DNA of 41,710 nt from NCBI GenBank assembly GCA_003150175.1, contig QAKZ01000011.1, positions 1 through 41,710 on the forward strand, in the 5' to 3' direction. The stretch is from Coriobacteriia bacterium (GTDB lineage: Bacteria; Actinomycetota; Coriobacteriia; Coriobacteriales; Atopobiaceae). Of this stretch, positions 7,014-14,151 are shown piece after piece. Made by a program: the position numbers and the translations under genes. Position 1 is the first letter of the stretch. Every line of letters begins with the position of its first letter. The notes under the pieces are model-generated. The model made no database searches. It was not told the origin of the DNA and saw only the letters and a program-made list of their open reading frames with translations.

Positions 7014-10000
7014 ATGGCCATGACACATGACTATCTTGATTACCTCAACGAGAAGGTGGGCATCTGCCCTGCCGGGAGCCAAGAGGAGCTTCAGGCGGCG
7101 GACGTCATCGCTGACCTCATGCGGCAGCACGACGTCGAGCCCAGCGTCGAAGAGTTCGACGCGAAGACCTTCGGCGGGACCGTGCCCTCGGTGCTCTACG
7201 TGCTGATGTTCATCGGTATCGTGCTGGGCGGAATCGGCGTGCCCGTGCTCACCGCGCTCGGCTTCGTGCTCGCGGTCTGCCCCGCTGCGCTCTTTGTGCT
7301 GAAGTATTTCGGCCACGACTTCATCTCGCCGCTTGGCCCGACGACCCGCAGCCAGAACGTCGTCGCCTTCCACAAGGCGTGCGGCCCCATGGTCATCAAG
7401 GGCAACCGCCCGATCGTGATCGTCGCCCACTACGACTCCCCGCACGAGAACGTCCTCGCGTCCTCGCCGGCTGCCCGCTTCGTCCCGCTCGCGTGGAAGG
7501 TGAGCAAGTACTGCGTCGCGGTCGTCGCGGCCTGCATGCTCTTCCAGGTGCTCGGCTTCCTCCCCGGCAGCTTCCGCCGCTTCATGTGGGTCATCGGCAT
7601 CCTCGCTGCGCTGCCGCTCGTCGTGCTCGGCGTGACCGGTGTCCTGGAGCACTTCTCGGACTGCACCGACGGCGCGAACGACAACAAGTCCGGCGTCGCC
7701 GCCATGCTCGGCGTGCTCGAGAACGTCCGCCCCTCCGGATTGGAGAGCGTCCACGGCCCCGAGAGTATCGACGAGGCCGTCGAGGCGATGAAGGAGGCGG
7801 CCGAGAACGCCGCCGCCCGCGCCGCGGCCCAGTCTCCCGACGACCAGCCCGAGATCGCTTATGCCGGCCTCGGCGATAAGCTCGCGAGCATCGAGCCCGC
7901 TGAGGGCGCAGATCCCTTCGCCCCGGCCGAGCAGGGCGCGACCGCCATGGCCTCCGGCGATCAGGCCGCAGCTGCCGACCAGGCTCCCGCCGAGGAGGTC
8001 GTCGAGGAGGCGCCCGCCGAGCCCGAGTTCATCAAGGTCCCCGGCGAGGTCTTCGGCGTCCGCCACGGCGAGAACATCGTCAAGAGCCTCGGCATGCTGT
8101 CCGACGCCTGCGACGTGGAGTACGTCGACCCCGAGCCCGTGCTCGTTCCCGCGCCCGCCCGCAAGCGCCCCGCCCGTCGCGCCGCCGTACGTGCGGCCGC
8201 GGCCCCTGCGCAGAGCGTCGCGACTGCCGCCCCGGCCGCCGCGCAGGCCGCCCCGGCGGACCAGCCCGCGGTGAGCCCGGCGACTTCCGCCGTGCCCGCG
8301 CCTGCCGCGCCGCGCGCTGCCGAGCGCACCGCCCCCGCCGCATCCGCTGCCGGCGCCGCGTTCGACGACTCCCGCCCCGCCGCGCGTCCCGGCGTGACTG
8401 ACTTCACTCCGGAGCAGGAGCCCGACTTCGAGCCGCTGCCCGTCGACGCATACAACATGGAGGACGACAAGCCCACCGTCATGGAGACGCTGATGGGTGT
8501 GCTCGACCGCGCCAAGTCCGCCATCGCCGGCCTCGGCGAGAAGTTCTCGTCGAAGCGCGGGGAGGACCAGCCCGCCTGGGAGGGGGACGCCCCCGCCGAG
8601 TGGGACGCCTACGACGAGTCCGCCGAAGGCGACGAGGAGGGCTACGGCCCCGTCGAGGATCCCTTCGAGGCCGCCGCCGAGGGCGCCGAGCCCGAGAGCG
8701 AGCCCGCTGAGCAGGGCGCTCCCGCCGAGGCAGTCGCGCCCGACGCCGCCGAGGAAGAGGCCGAGCCCGTGCCTGCGGACGCCGCCGCGCCCGTGGCGCC
8801 TGCCGACGAGCTCGCGACTCCCTCCGCAGACGACCCCGCGCCCGCCGCGGGCTACGCTGACGACGGCTACGTCGATGAGTACGCCCCTGCGGCGGAAGAG
8901 CCTGCCGACGACTACGCCCCCGCGGCCGACGACGCCGCGGACTGGGAGCCCGCAGACGGCTTCGACGCCGCCGAGCCCGCTCCGGAGCCGTCCGACCCCG
9001 CTGCCTCCGCGGCACAGGCGATTCGCTCGTTCTTCTCGCGAAACAGGTCCTACGAGCCGGAGGACGTCCCCGATGCCGAGTACGAGGAGCTCCCCGATGA
9101 GCAGCCCGCCGCGGCCCAGGAGATGTCGACCGACAACCTGATCCCCTTCGGCGAGGAACCTGCCCAGGACGCGCCCGCCGTGCAGCAACCCGTCGCCGCC
9201 GACCAGGCCGCGCAGACGACCGCGAACATCGCCGTTCCCGCCGAGCAGACCGCCGTCACCCCTGCCGTCGCCGAGCCCCAGCAGCCCGCCGAGCAGACCG
9301 CGGTGACCGGCGCCGCCGTCAACTTCGACGGCCTCGAGGATGGGACGACCCTCAACCCGGACAACGCCGGTCTCACTGCAGAGGGCGACGTGGACGCGGG
9401 CGGCACCCAGCCCATGCCCGTCGCCAAGACGAGGCCCGCCGCCCCCGACGACCCCGAGTGGGGCAAGACGAGCTTCCGCCCGCAGCCGGGCAACGTCGCC
9501 CGCCGCGCGACCCTCTTTGACCTGCCCAACCCCTCCGCCGCAGGCAACGACCCCTTCGGCACCGACCCCAACGCGCCGAAGGTCGCCCCCGCAGCAGGCC
9601 GTGCGCAGGCTTCCACCACGCAGGCCGCGGACCAGCAGCTCGCCGGCGGCCAGATCGAGACGATCTCCGCGCCCACCGACGATGCCGACTTCGCGCCCGC
9701 AGAGCCGCAGGCCGATGCCGGCGAGGGCATCATGGGCAAGTTCAAGGGCCTCTTCTCGAGGTCTGATGCCGAGGAGGACGAGCCTTCCGCTGGCAAGCAC
9801 TCCGGCAAGCACGGCGGCTGGAAGGGCGGCGCCGCGCCCCGCGCCGGCCTGCGCATGGTCGAGGAGGGCGAGTCCGGCCAGGATATCGTCCCCGAGGGCG
9901 CGCCGGACGAGTCCGATCTCCGCGAGGCCATCCTCGGCCTCGGCGACGACGCGCTGATCTCGCACGACATCTGGTTCGTCGCGCTCGGCGCGAGCGACTG

Positions 10001-10397
10001 CGACCACGCGGGCATGCGCGCCTTCCTCGCCGAGCACCGCCAACAGATCCGCGGCTCGTTCGTGATCAACCTCGACTCCGTCGCCGCCGGCGACCTCACC
10101 TTGCTCACCCGCGAGGGGCTCCTGGTCACGCGCCGCGCCGACCGCCGCATGCTCCGCATGCTCAGTACGATTGCGTCCGACCTGCACCTCCCGGTCGAGA
10201 AGGCCAAGTACGACTGGGCATCCACTGACGCCACGCCGGCGATGCTTTCCTCGATGCGCGCCGTCACGATCATGGGCACCGACGCCCCCGGCACCCGTGC
10301 GCTCTCCCGCACCGCCGCCGACGTCGCCGAGAACCTCGTCCCCGAGCAGGCAGTCGCCGTCACCGAGGCCGTCACGGAGCTCATCCGCCGCAGCTAG
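7014..10397 (+). CDS. M28-like membrane metallopeptidase domain split by a long disordered insert; probable pseudoenzyme
   Basis: The 1127-residue protein starts at ATG 7014 with AAAGGA upstream. The N-terminal 240 residues resemble an M28 peptidase: VIVAHYDSP (His139, Asp141) and GANDNKSGVAA (Asp223), interleaved with two hydrophobic hairpins (about 62-100 and 165-205). About 730 residues of Ala/Pro/Glu/Asp-rich, low-complexity sequence follow. From about 975 the fold resumes with WFVALGASDCD, FVINLDSVAAG (Asp1021) and a C-terminal helix region. In active M28 enzymes the third motif is Glu-Glu. Here Ser994-Asp995 stands in its place, and the late HT..D motif reads SRTAAD, without His. So the general base and one metal ligand seem lost. 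The protein is likely membrane-bound with a long flexible arm. A scaffolding or binding role is inference. Confidence 0.7.
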   Translation: MAMTHDYLDYLNEKVGICPAGSQEELQAADVIADLMRQHDVEPSVEEFDAKTFGGTVPSVLYVLMFIGIVLGGIGVPVLTALGFVLAVCPAALFVLKYFGHDFISPLGPTTRSQNVVAFHKACGPMVIKGNRPIVIVAHYDSPHENVLASSPAARFVPLAWKVSKYCVAVVAACMLFQVLGFLPGSFRRFMWVIGILAALPLVVLGVTGVLEHFSDCTDGANDNKSGVAAMLGVLENVRPSGLESVHGPESIDEAVEAMKEAAENAAARAAAQSPDDQPEIAYAGLGDKLASIEPAEGADPFAPAEQGATAMASGDQAAAADQAPAEEVVEEAPAEPEFIKVPGEVFGVRHGENIVKSLGMLSDACDVEYVDPEPVLVPAPARKRPARRAAVRAAAAPAQSVATAAPAAAQAAPADQPAVSPATSAVPAPAAPRAAERTAPAASAAGAAFDDSRPAARPGVTDFTPEQEPDFEPLPVDAYNMEDDKPTVMETLMGVLDRAKSAIAGLGEKFSSKRGEDQPAWEGDAPAEWDAYDESAEGDEEGYGPVEDPFEAAAEGAEPESEPAEQGAPAEAVAPDAAEEEAEPVPADAAAPVAPADELATPSADDPAPAAGYADDGYVDEYAPAAEEPADDYAPAADDAADWEPADGFDAAEPAPEPSDPAASAAQAIRSFFSRNRSYEPEDVPDAEYEELPDEQPAAAQEMSTDNLIPFGEEPAQDAPAVQQPVAADQAAQTTANIAVPAEQTAVTPAVAEPQQPAEQTAVTGAAVNFDGLEDGTTLNPDNAGLTAEGDVDAGGTQPMPVAKTRPAAPDDPEWGKTSFRPQPGNVARRATLFDLPNPSAAGNDPFGTDPNAPKVAPAAGRAQASTTQAADQQLAGGQIETISAPTDDADFAPAEPQADAGEGIMGKFKGLFSRSDAEEDEPSAGKHSGKHGGWKGGAAPRAGLRMVEEGESGQDIVPEGAPDESDLREAILGLGDDALISHDIWFVALGASDCDHAGMRAFLAEHRQQIRGSFVINLDSVAAGDLTLLTREGLLVTRRADRRMLRMLSTIASDLHLPVEKAKYDWASTDATPAMLSSMRAVTIMGTDAPGTRALSRTAADVAENLVPEQAVAVTEAVTELIRRS

Positions 10398-10420
10398 CCC
10401 GCGCGAGCGATCGCGTTTAC

Positions 10421-10474
10421 CAGGGGACGTGCACTTCTTGCCAGTCGATGCGGCCAAGAAGTGCACGTCCCCTG
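10421..10474. repeat. Long perfect palindrome (P1)
   Basis: A 20-bp perfect inverted repeat (10421-10440 with 10455-10474), arm CAGGGGACGTGCACTTCTTG, has a 14-base loop. It lies 24 bases after the M28-like stop codon and before tRNA-Gly. There is no T-run, so it is more like a dispersed palindromic element than a terminator. Its ACGTGCA core resembles the palindromes at 14062 and 15320. Confidence 0.85.
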
Positions 10475-10494
10475 CTGTTATCCTCCGCGGCTTG

Positions 10495-10503
10495 TGGTAC
10501 GAT
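10495..10503 (+). promoter_or_regulatory. Extended -10 of tRNA-Gly
   Basis: TGGTACGAT has the TGn-TAnnAT form and lies 11 bases before the tRNA. The other two tRNA genes in the window have the same arrangement (11986 and 27418). Confidence 0.5.
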
Positions 10504-10514
10504 TTAACAGCTTT

Positions 10515-10589
10515 GCGGGCATCGCCAAGTGGTAAGGCATCAGCTTCCCAAGCTGACATCCGCGGGTTCGAGTCCCGTTGCCCGCTCCA
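10515..10589 (+). tRNA. tRNA-Gly (anticodon CCC)
   Basis: The acceptor stem is GCGGGCA with TGCCCGC. The anticodon stem TCAGC/GCTGA encloses the loop TTCCCAA, giving anticodon CCC. The T-arm contains GGTTCGAGTCC. CCA is encoded at 10587-10589. It is followed at once by a terminator. Confidence 0.95.
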
Positions 10590-10599
10590 TACAACCTCT

Positions 10600-10620
10600 G
10601 GCCCCTCCGGGGGCCTTTTT
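10600..10620 (+). terminator. Terminator of tRNA-Gly
   Basis: A 6-bp stem GGCCCC/GGGGCC with a 4-base loop is followed by five T, eleven bases after the tRNA end. Confidence 0.8.
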
Positions 10621-10676
10621 CATGCCGCGGTTGGGTATACGAAGAAGGCAGCTCGACCGCAAGAAAGGATCTGCCT

Positions 10677-11960
10677 ATGCCTCCCATCCCCATGACCGAC
10701 GAGGAGTGCCGCATCGCCACCGATGCCCTCTCCGACCAGCTCGATCTCTACGCGAACCTCCTCGTAAAGAAGGGCGTCGCCCTCAAGCCGGGCCAGGAGC
10801 TCGTGCTCGAGGCCCCCGTGGAGCGCGCCGACTTCGCCCGCCGCGTGGTCGAGCGCGCCTACCGCGCCGGCGCGGGCCATGTGACCGTGATCTGGCACGA
10901 CGACGCCGTCTCGCGCCTGACCTACGAGAACGTGGAGACCTCCTGGTTCGAGAACACCCCGTCCTGGCAGGTCGAGCAGCTCAACAGCCTCGCCGAGGCC
11001 GGCGCCGCGTTCCTCTTCCTCGAGGGGAGCGATCCGTCCTCGCTCAAGGGCATCGACCCGGCCAAGCCCGCCGCAGCCCGCAAGGCGCGCAACACGCAGT
11101 GCCGCTCGTTCCGCGACGGCATGGACTTCGGCCGTAACGTCTGGTGCATCGCGGGCGTCCCCGTGGCGGCGTGGGCCCGCGAGGTGTTCCCCGGCAAGTC
11201 CGACGCTGAGGCCGTCTACCGGCTGTGGAACCTGATCCTCGCGACGTCGCGCGCCGACGGAGACGATCCCGAGAGCGCCTGGGAGACGCACAACGCCTCC
11301 TTCGAGAAGACCAAGCGCTGGCTCAACCAGCACCACTTCGACGCGCTGCGCTACCGCTCTTCCAACGGCACGGACCTCACGGTGGGCCTCACCGCCGGCC
11401 ACATCTGGGACGGCGGCGCCGGGCGCACCGTCACGGGCACGGTGTTCTTCCCCAACATCCCGACCGAGGAGCTCTTCACCTCGCCCGACCGCAAGCGCGC
11501 CGACGGCGTCGTGTACTCCGCGATGCCGCTCGTGCACTCCGGGCAGGTCATTCGCGATTTCTGGATCCGCTTCGAGGGCGGCCGCGCGGTCGAGTTCGAC
11601 GCCGAGCAGGGGCGCGAGGTCCTGCGCAGCATCATCGAGGCCGACGAGAACAGCTGCCGCCTCGGCGAGGTCGCGCTCGTCTCCAAGAACACCCCGATTC
11701 GCCAGAGCAAGACGCTGTTCTACGACACGCTCTACGACGAGAACGCGAGCTGCCACCTGGCGCTCGGCATGGGCTTCCCGGAGTGCGTCGAGGGCGGCCT
11801 CGACGCCGATAAGGACGGCTTACTGGCCCTCGGCGTCAACCAGAGCTCGACACACGTGGACTTCATGGTCGGCTCCGACGACCTCAACATCTGGGGCGTC
11901 GACGCGGACGGGGTCGAGACCCCGGTCTTCGTCGGCGGCCAGTGGGCTTGGGAGGAGTAG
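10677..11960 (+). CDS. M29 family aminopeptidase (AmpS/AmpT type)
   Basis: A cytosolic metallo-aminopeptidase that removes N-terminal residues from peptides. The start ATG 10677 (MPPIPMTDEECRIATDAL) has AAAGGA upstream. The longer frame from 10578 would run back through the tRNA and its terminator. At 427 residues it is close to the usual M29 length (about 410). Family features visible: VKKGVALKPGQELVLEAPVE near residue 30, the central TDLTVGL strand, the FTSPDRKRADGVV region and, at the C-terminus, the metal-site block CHLALG then STHVDFMVGSDDLNIWG with His and Asp ligands. No signal peptide is present. It lies alone between two tRNA genes, so a general peptide-recycling role is likely. The call is firm at family level; substrate preference is not readable. 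Confidence 0.92.
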   Translation: MPPIPMTDEECRIATDALSDQLDLYANLLVKKGVALKPGQELVLEAPVERADFARRVVERAYRAGAGHVTVIWHDDAVSRLTYENVETSWFENTPSWQVEQLNSLAEAGAAFLFLEGSDPSSLKGIDPAKPAAARKARNTQCRSFRDGMDFGRNVWCIAGVPVAAWAREVFPGKSDAEAVYRLWNLILATSRADGDDPESAWETHNASFEKTKRWLNQHHFDALRYRSSNGTDLTVGLTAGHIWDGGAGRTVTGTVFFPNIPTEELFTSPDRKRADGVVYSAMPLVHSGQVIRDFWIRFEGGRAVEFDAEQGREVLRSIIEADENSCRLGEVALVSKNTPIRQSKTLFYDTLYDENASCHLALGMGFPECVEGGLDADKDGLLALGVNQSSTHVDFMVGSDDLNIWGVDADGVETPVFVGGQWAWEE

Positions 11961-11985
11961 CCTCACCGCATCGCGCGGGTTGTCG

Positions 11986-11994
11986 TGTTAAAAT
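11986..11994 (+). promoter_or_regulatory. Extended -10 of tRNA-Lys
   Basis: TGTTAAAAT (TGn-TAAAAT) lies 14 bases before the tRNA start, in the gap after the aminopeptidase stop. Confidence 0.55.
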
Positions 11995-12008
11995 CGACAA
12001 ACGCATAC

Positions 12009-12084
12009 GCGCCGTTAGCTCAGTTGGTAGAGCAGGGGACTTTTAATCCCAAGGTCCAGGGTTCGAGACCCTGACGGCGCACCA
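12009..12084 (+). tRNA. tRNA-Lys (anticodon TTT)
   Basis: The acceptor stem is GCGCCGT with ACGGCGC. The D-arm holds AGCTCAGTTGGTAGAGC. The anticodon loop CTTTTAA gives TTT. The T-arm contains GGTTCGAGACC. CCA is encoded at 12082-12084. Confidence 0.96.
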
Positions 12085-12096
12085 CCGCATTTGTGC

Positions 12097-12129
12097 AGGT
12101 CGAAGCAGATTTTGCTTCGACCTTTTTTT
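12097..12129 (+). terminator. Terminator of tRNA-Lys
   Basis: An 11-bp perfect stem (12097-12107 with 12113-12123), loop GATTT and seven T (12123-12129). Confidence 0.88.
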
Positions 12130-12360
12130 GTTGTCGCCGGCAAGCTTTGGTTCCCGAGGCGGATCAGGGGAACAAATCCCGCCCTCATGCGCGTCGGGGC
12201 GCCGCAAAGGCCCGCGCCGCCCATCCCTTAGAGCGCCGCGGGGGCCGCATGGAGCGATGCGCGCGCCGCTCGCCCGCGCCCGCGAGGTGCCGCGTCGCGC
12301 GGCCTCCCGCTCCCGTCGCGGGCTTCTTTGTTTCCAAACGGATTCTATGCGCGCCGCGGG

Positions 12361-12390
12361 TTGCGCGCGCCGCGCCCACAGGCATATAGT
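12361..12390 (+). promoter_or_regulatory. Candidate promoter for the argG leader
   Basis: TTGCGC (12361-12366), 18 bases, then TATAGT (12385-12390). The -10 matches the consensus at five of six positions. Transcription from here would give a 5' leader of about 320 bases ahead of argG. Confidence 0.4.
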
Positions 12391-12461
12391 CGAGGTCGTT
12401 GATTGCAGCCCCGCGCACATATCGCGGGCCACTAGTCTTTAGGGGAGGCGAAAGAAGCCAA

Positions 12462-12539
12462 ATGATGTGCCACGACGCTGTGCTTAGCCAGCTGTTCGCC
12501 TCTTTCCCCATGAACCGACGCCAGATGCGACGAATCTAG
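12462..12539 (+). CDS. Possible Arg-rich leader peptide upstream of argG
   Basis: A 25-codon frame starts at ATG 12462, with AGGGGAGG about 13 bases upstream, and ends at TAG 12537-12539. The peptide ends MNRRQMRRI, so four of the last seven codons are Arg, and three of these are CGA, an uncommon codon in such a GC-rich gene set. Bases within the frame (TTCGCCTC at 12495-12502) are complementary to the region around its own ribosome site (GAGGCGAA near 12445), so the RNA may fold onto its start. Together with the upstream promoter and the downstream argG, this suggests arginine-dependent control by ribosome stalling. I see no clean attenuator hairpin, so this is a hypothesis; it may be a chance frame. 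Confidence 0.3.
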   Translation: MMCHDAVLSQLFASFPMNRRQMRRI

Positions 12540-12719
12540 CCCGCGATGTCGCGTGCGCTGCGTCCTTGTCTCTGTGCGTTCCCGCCAAAGATAAATCATT
12601 CGCAACGTCCGGCGTCGTCGGGTGTTGAGCTTTGCTGTGATTGACCTGCGTCATCCGTATTACCCGCGCTATCCGCGCCACACAAAACCGTGCATACAGC
12701 CAACGAAAGGAATCGAACA

Positions 12720-13949
12720 ATGGCAGAGAAGGAAAAAGTCGTCCTCGCGTACTCCGGCGGCCTCGACACGTCCGTTATCGTCAAGTGGCTCCAGGTCGAG
12801 AAGGGCCTCGACGTCGTCGCCATCTGCGGCAACGTCGGCCAGGACGAGAAGGACCTCACCTGGATCGAGAAGAAGGCCCTCGACATGGGCGCCATCCACT
12901 CCGAGGCCGTCGACATGCGCGAGGAGTACGCCGACAAGTACCTCTCGCACGCCATCAAGGCCAACGCCAAGTACCAGAAGGTCTACCCGCTGCTCTCCGC
13001 GCTGTCCCGCCCGCTGATCTCCAAGCACATCGTCGACATCGCCCACGCCACCGGCGCCAAGTACGTCGCGCACGGCTGCACCGGCAAGGGCAACGACCAG
13101 GTCCGCTTCGAGACCGAGATCCGCGCGCTCGACCCCTCCCTCGAGATCATCGCCCCGGTCCGCGTCTGGGACCTGACCACCCGCGACTCCGAGATGGAGT
13201 GGGCGGCCGCCCACGACGTGCCCGTGCCCGTCACGCACAAGAAGCCCTACTCCATCGACGACAACCTCTGGGGCCGCGCCATCGAGTGCGGCGTCCTTGA
13301 GGACACCTGGAACGAGCCGCCCGCGGACATCTGGACGATGACCAGCAACCTCGAGGACTGCCCGGCCGAGCCCGAGACCGTCGTCATCTCGTTCGAGAAG
13401 GGCCTGCCCGTTGCCCTCAACGGCGAGAAGATGCCGCTGCTCGACCTCATCATCAAGGCCAACGAGATCGCCGGCCGCAACGGCTACGGCCGCATCGATA
13501 TGGTCGAGAACCGCGTCGTGGGCATCAAGTCCCGCGAGTGCTACGAGTGCCCGGGCGCGCTGCTGCTCATCACCGCGCACGAGACCATGGAGCAGATGTG
13601 CCTCGACGTGAACACCCAGAAGACCAAGCGCGAGCTCGACGAGCAGTGGGCAGACCTCGTGTACAACGGCCTGTGGTTCAGCCAGGCCAAGCTCGCCATC
13701 GACGCCTACAACGAGTTCTGCTCGCAGTTCGTCACCGGCGACGTGCGCATCAAGCTCTGCAAAGGTGGCCTCTTCATCGACGGTATGCGCTCGCCCTACA
13801 GCCTCTACGACTACAACCTGGCCACCTACGACGAGGGCGACACCTTCGACCACACCGCGTCGCGCGGCTTCATCGCCCTGCACGGTCTCGAGTCCCAGAC
13901 CTGGTCCAAGGTCCAGGGCCCCAAGAGCGGCCTCACCGCGGTCGACTAG
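12720..13949 (+). CDS. argG: Argininosuccinate synthase
   Basis: Joins citrulline and aspartate using ATP to form argininosuccinate, the penultimate step of arginine synthesis in the cytosol. The start ATG 12720 (MAEKEKVVLAYSGGLDTSV) has GAAAGGA upstream. The ATP-binding P-loop SGGLDTS spans residues 12-18. Other family signatures are the CTGKGNDQVRFE block near residue 120, KKPYSIDDNLWGRAIE near 177 and GRIDMVENRVVGIKSRE near 258. At 409 residues it matches the usual 400-410. argH lies 1.6 kb downstream on the same strand, separated by a nuclease-like gene and two palindromes, so the usual argGH unit looks interrupted. No other arg genes are in the window. Confidence 0.98.
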   Translation: MAEKEKVVLAYSGGLDTSVIVKWLQVEKGLDVVAICGNVGQDEKDLTWIEKKALDMGAIHSEAVDMREEYADKYLSHAIKANAKYQKVYPLLSALSRPLISKHIVDIAHATGAKYVAHGCTGKGNDQVRFETEIRALDPSLEIIAPVRVWDLTTRDSEMEWAAAHDVPVPVTHKKPYSIDDNLWGRAIECGVLEDTWNEPPADIWTMTSNLEDCPAEPETVVISFEKGLPVALNGEKMPLLDLIIKANEIAGRNGYGRIDMVENRVVGIKSRECYECPGALLLITAHETMEQMCLDVNTQKTKRELDEQWADLVYNGLWFSQAKLAIDAYNEFCSQFVTGDVRIKLCKGGLFIDGMRSPYSLYDYNLATYDEGDTFDHTASRGFIALHGLESQTWSKVQGPKSGLTAVD

Positions 13950-13956
13950 GGCTGGG

Positions 13957-13980
13957 AAGGTCTTCTGGCAAGAAGCCCTT
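13957..13980 (+). terminator. Weak hairpin after argG
   Basis: A stem AAGG-T-CTTCT / AGAAG-C-CCTT with a GGCA loop starts 8 bases after the argG stop. There is no T-run, so it may be a weak terminator or part of the palindromic repeat family, which shares the AAGAAG string. Confidence 0.3.
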
Positions 13981-14061
13981 CGCCGGCGGCGAGCAGCCGT
14001 TCGCCGCAAATGACGGCGCCCGAGAGCGTTCATCGGCCTGACCGGCGCGCTGCGCATCGAC

Positions 14062-14128
14062 AATAACGTGCAAGTTCACGCATGGAAGTGCCCTTCTCGG
14101 CATGTTGAGCGTGAACTTGCACGTTATT
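14062..14128. repeat. Long perfect palindrome (P2) before the nuclease-like gene
   Basis: A 20-bp perfect inverted repeat (14062-14081 with 14109-14128), outer arm AATAACGTGCAAGTTCACGC, with a 27-base loop. The right arm ends 23 bases before the start codon at 14152. ACGTTATT is followed by AAGAAGGGCC, and the same order occurs after the palindrome at 15320, so the two are related elements. Confidence 0.88.
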
Positions 14129-14151
14129 TCTTTGCGAAGAAGGGCCATCCC

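Larger units (their letters stand above)
12130..12719. other. 590-base gap before argG: probable leader region
   Basis: No large gene is convincing on either strand; longer frames here are GC-driven and start in odd places. The first 230 bases are very GC-rich with several possible hairpins, for example GCCCGCGA...TCGCGGGC followed by TTCTTTG. From 12361 the stretch holds a candidate promoter, a short Arg-containing reading frame at 12462, then 180 bases without clear features up to argG. Confidence 0.5.

Noticed and set aside
6969..10559. A 1196-codon open frame on the - strand
   Set aside because: It is antisense to the M28-like gene, mirrors its GC-biased codons, has a composition of Gly/Arg/Leu/Val repeats without family motifs and overlaps tRNA-Gly. 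The + strand protein shows recognisable motifs.
10515..12084. Integration site of a genomic island between two tRNA genes
   Set aside because: No integrase, no repeated tRNA 3' ends and no change in base composition; only a housekeeping-type aminopeptidase lies between.
12130..12432. Small genes in the gap after tRNA-Lys
   Set aside because: Several frames are open on both strands, but they overlap the tRNA or its terminator, lack ribosome sites and show no protein-like pattern.
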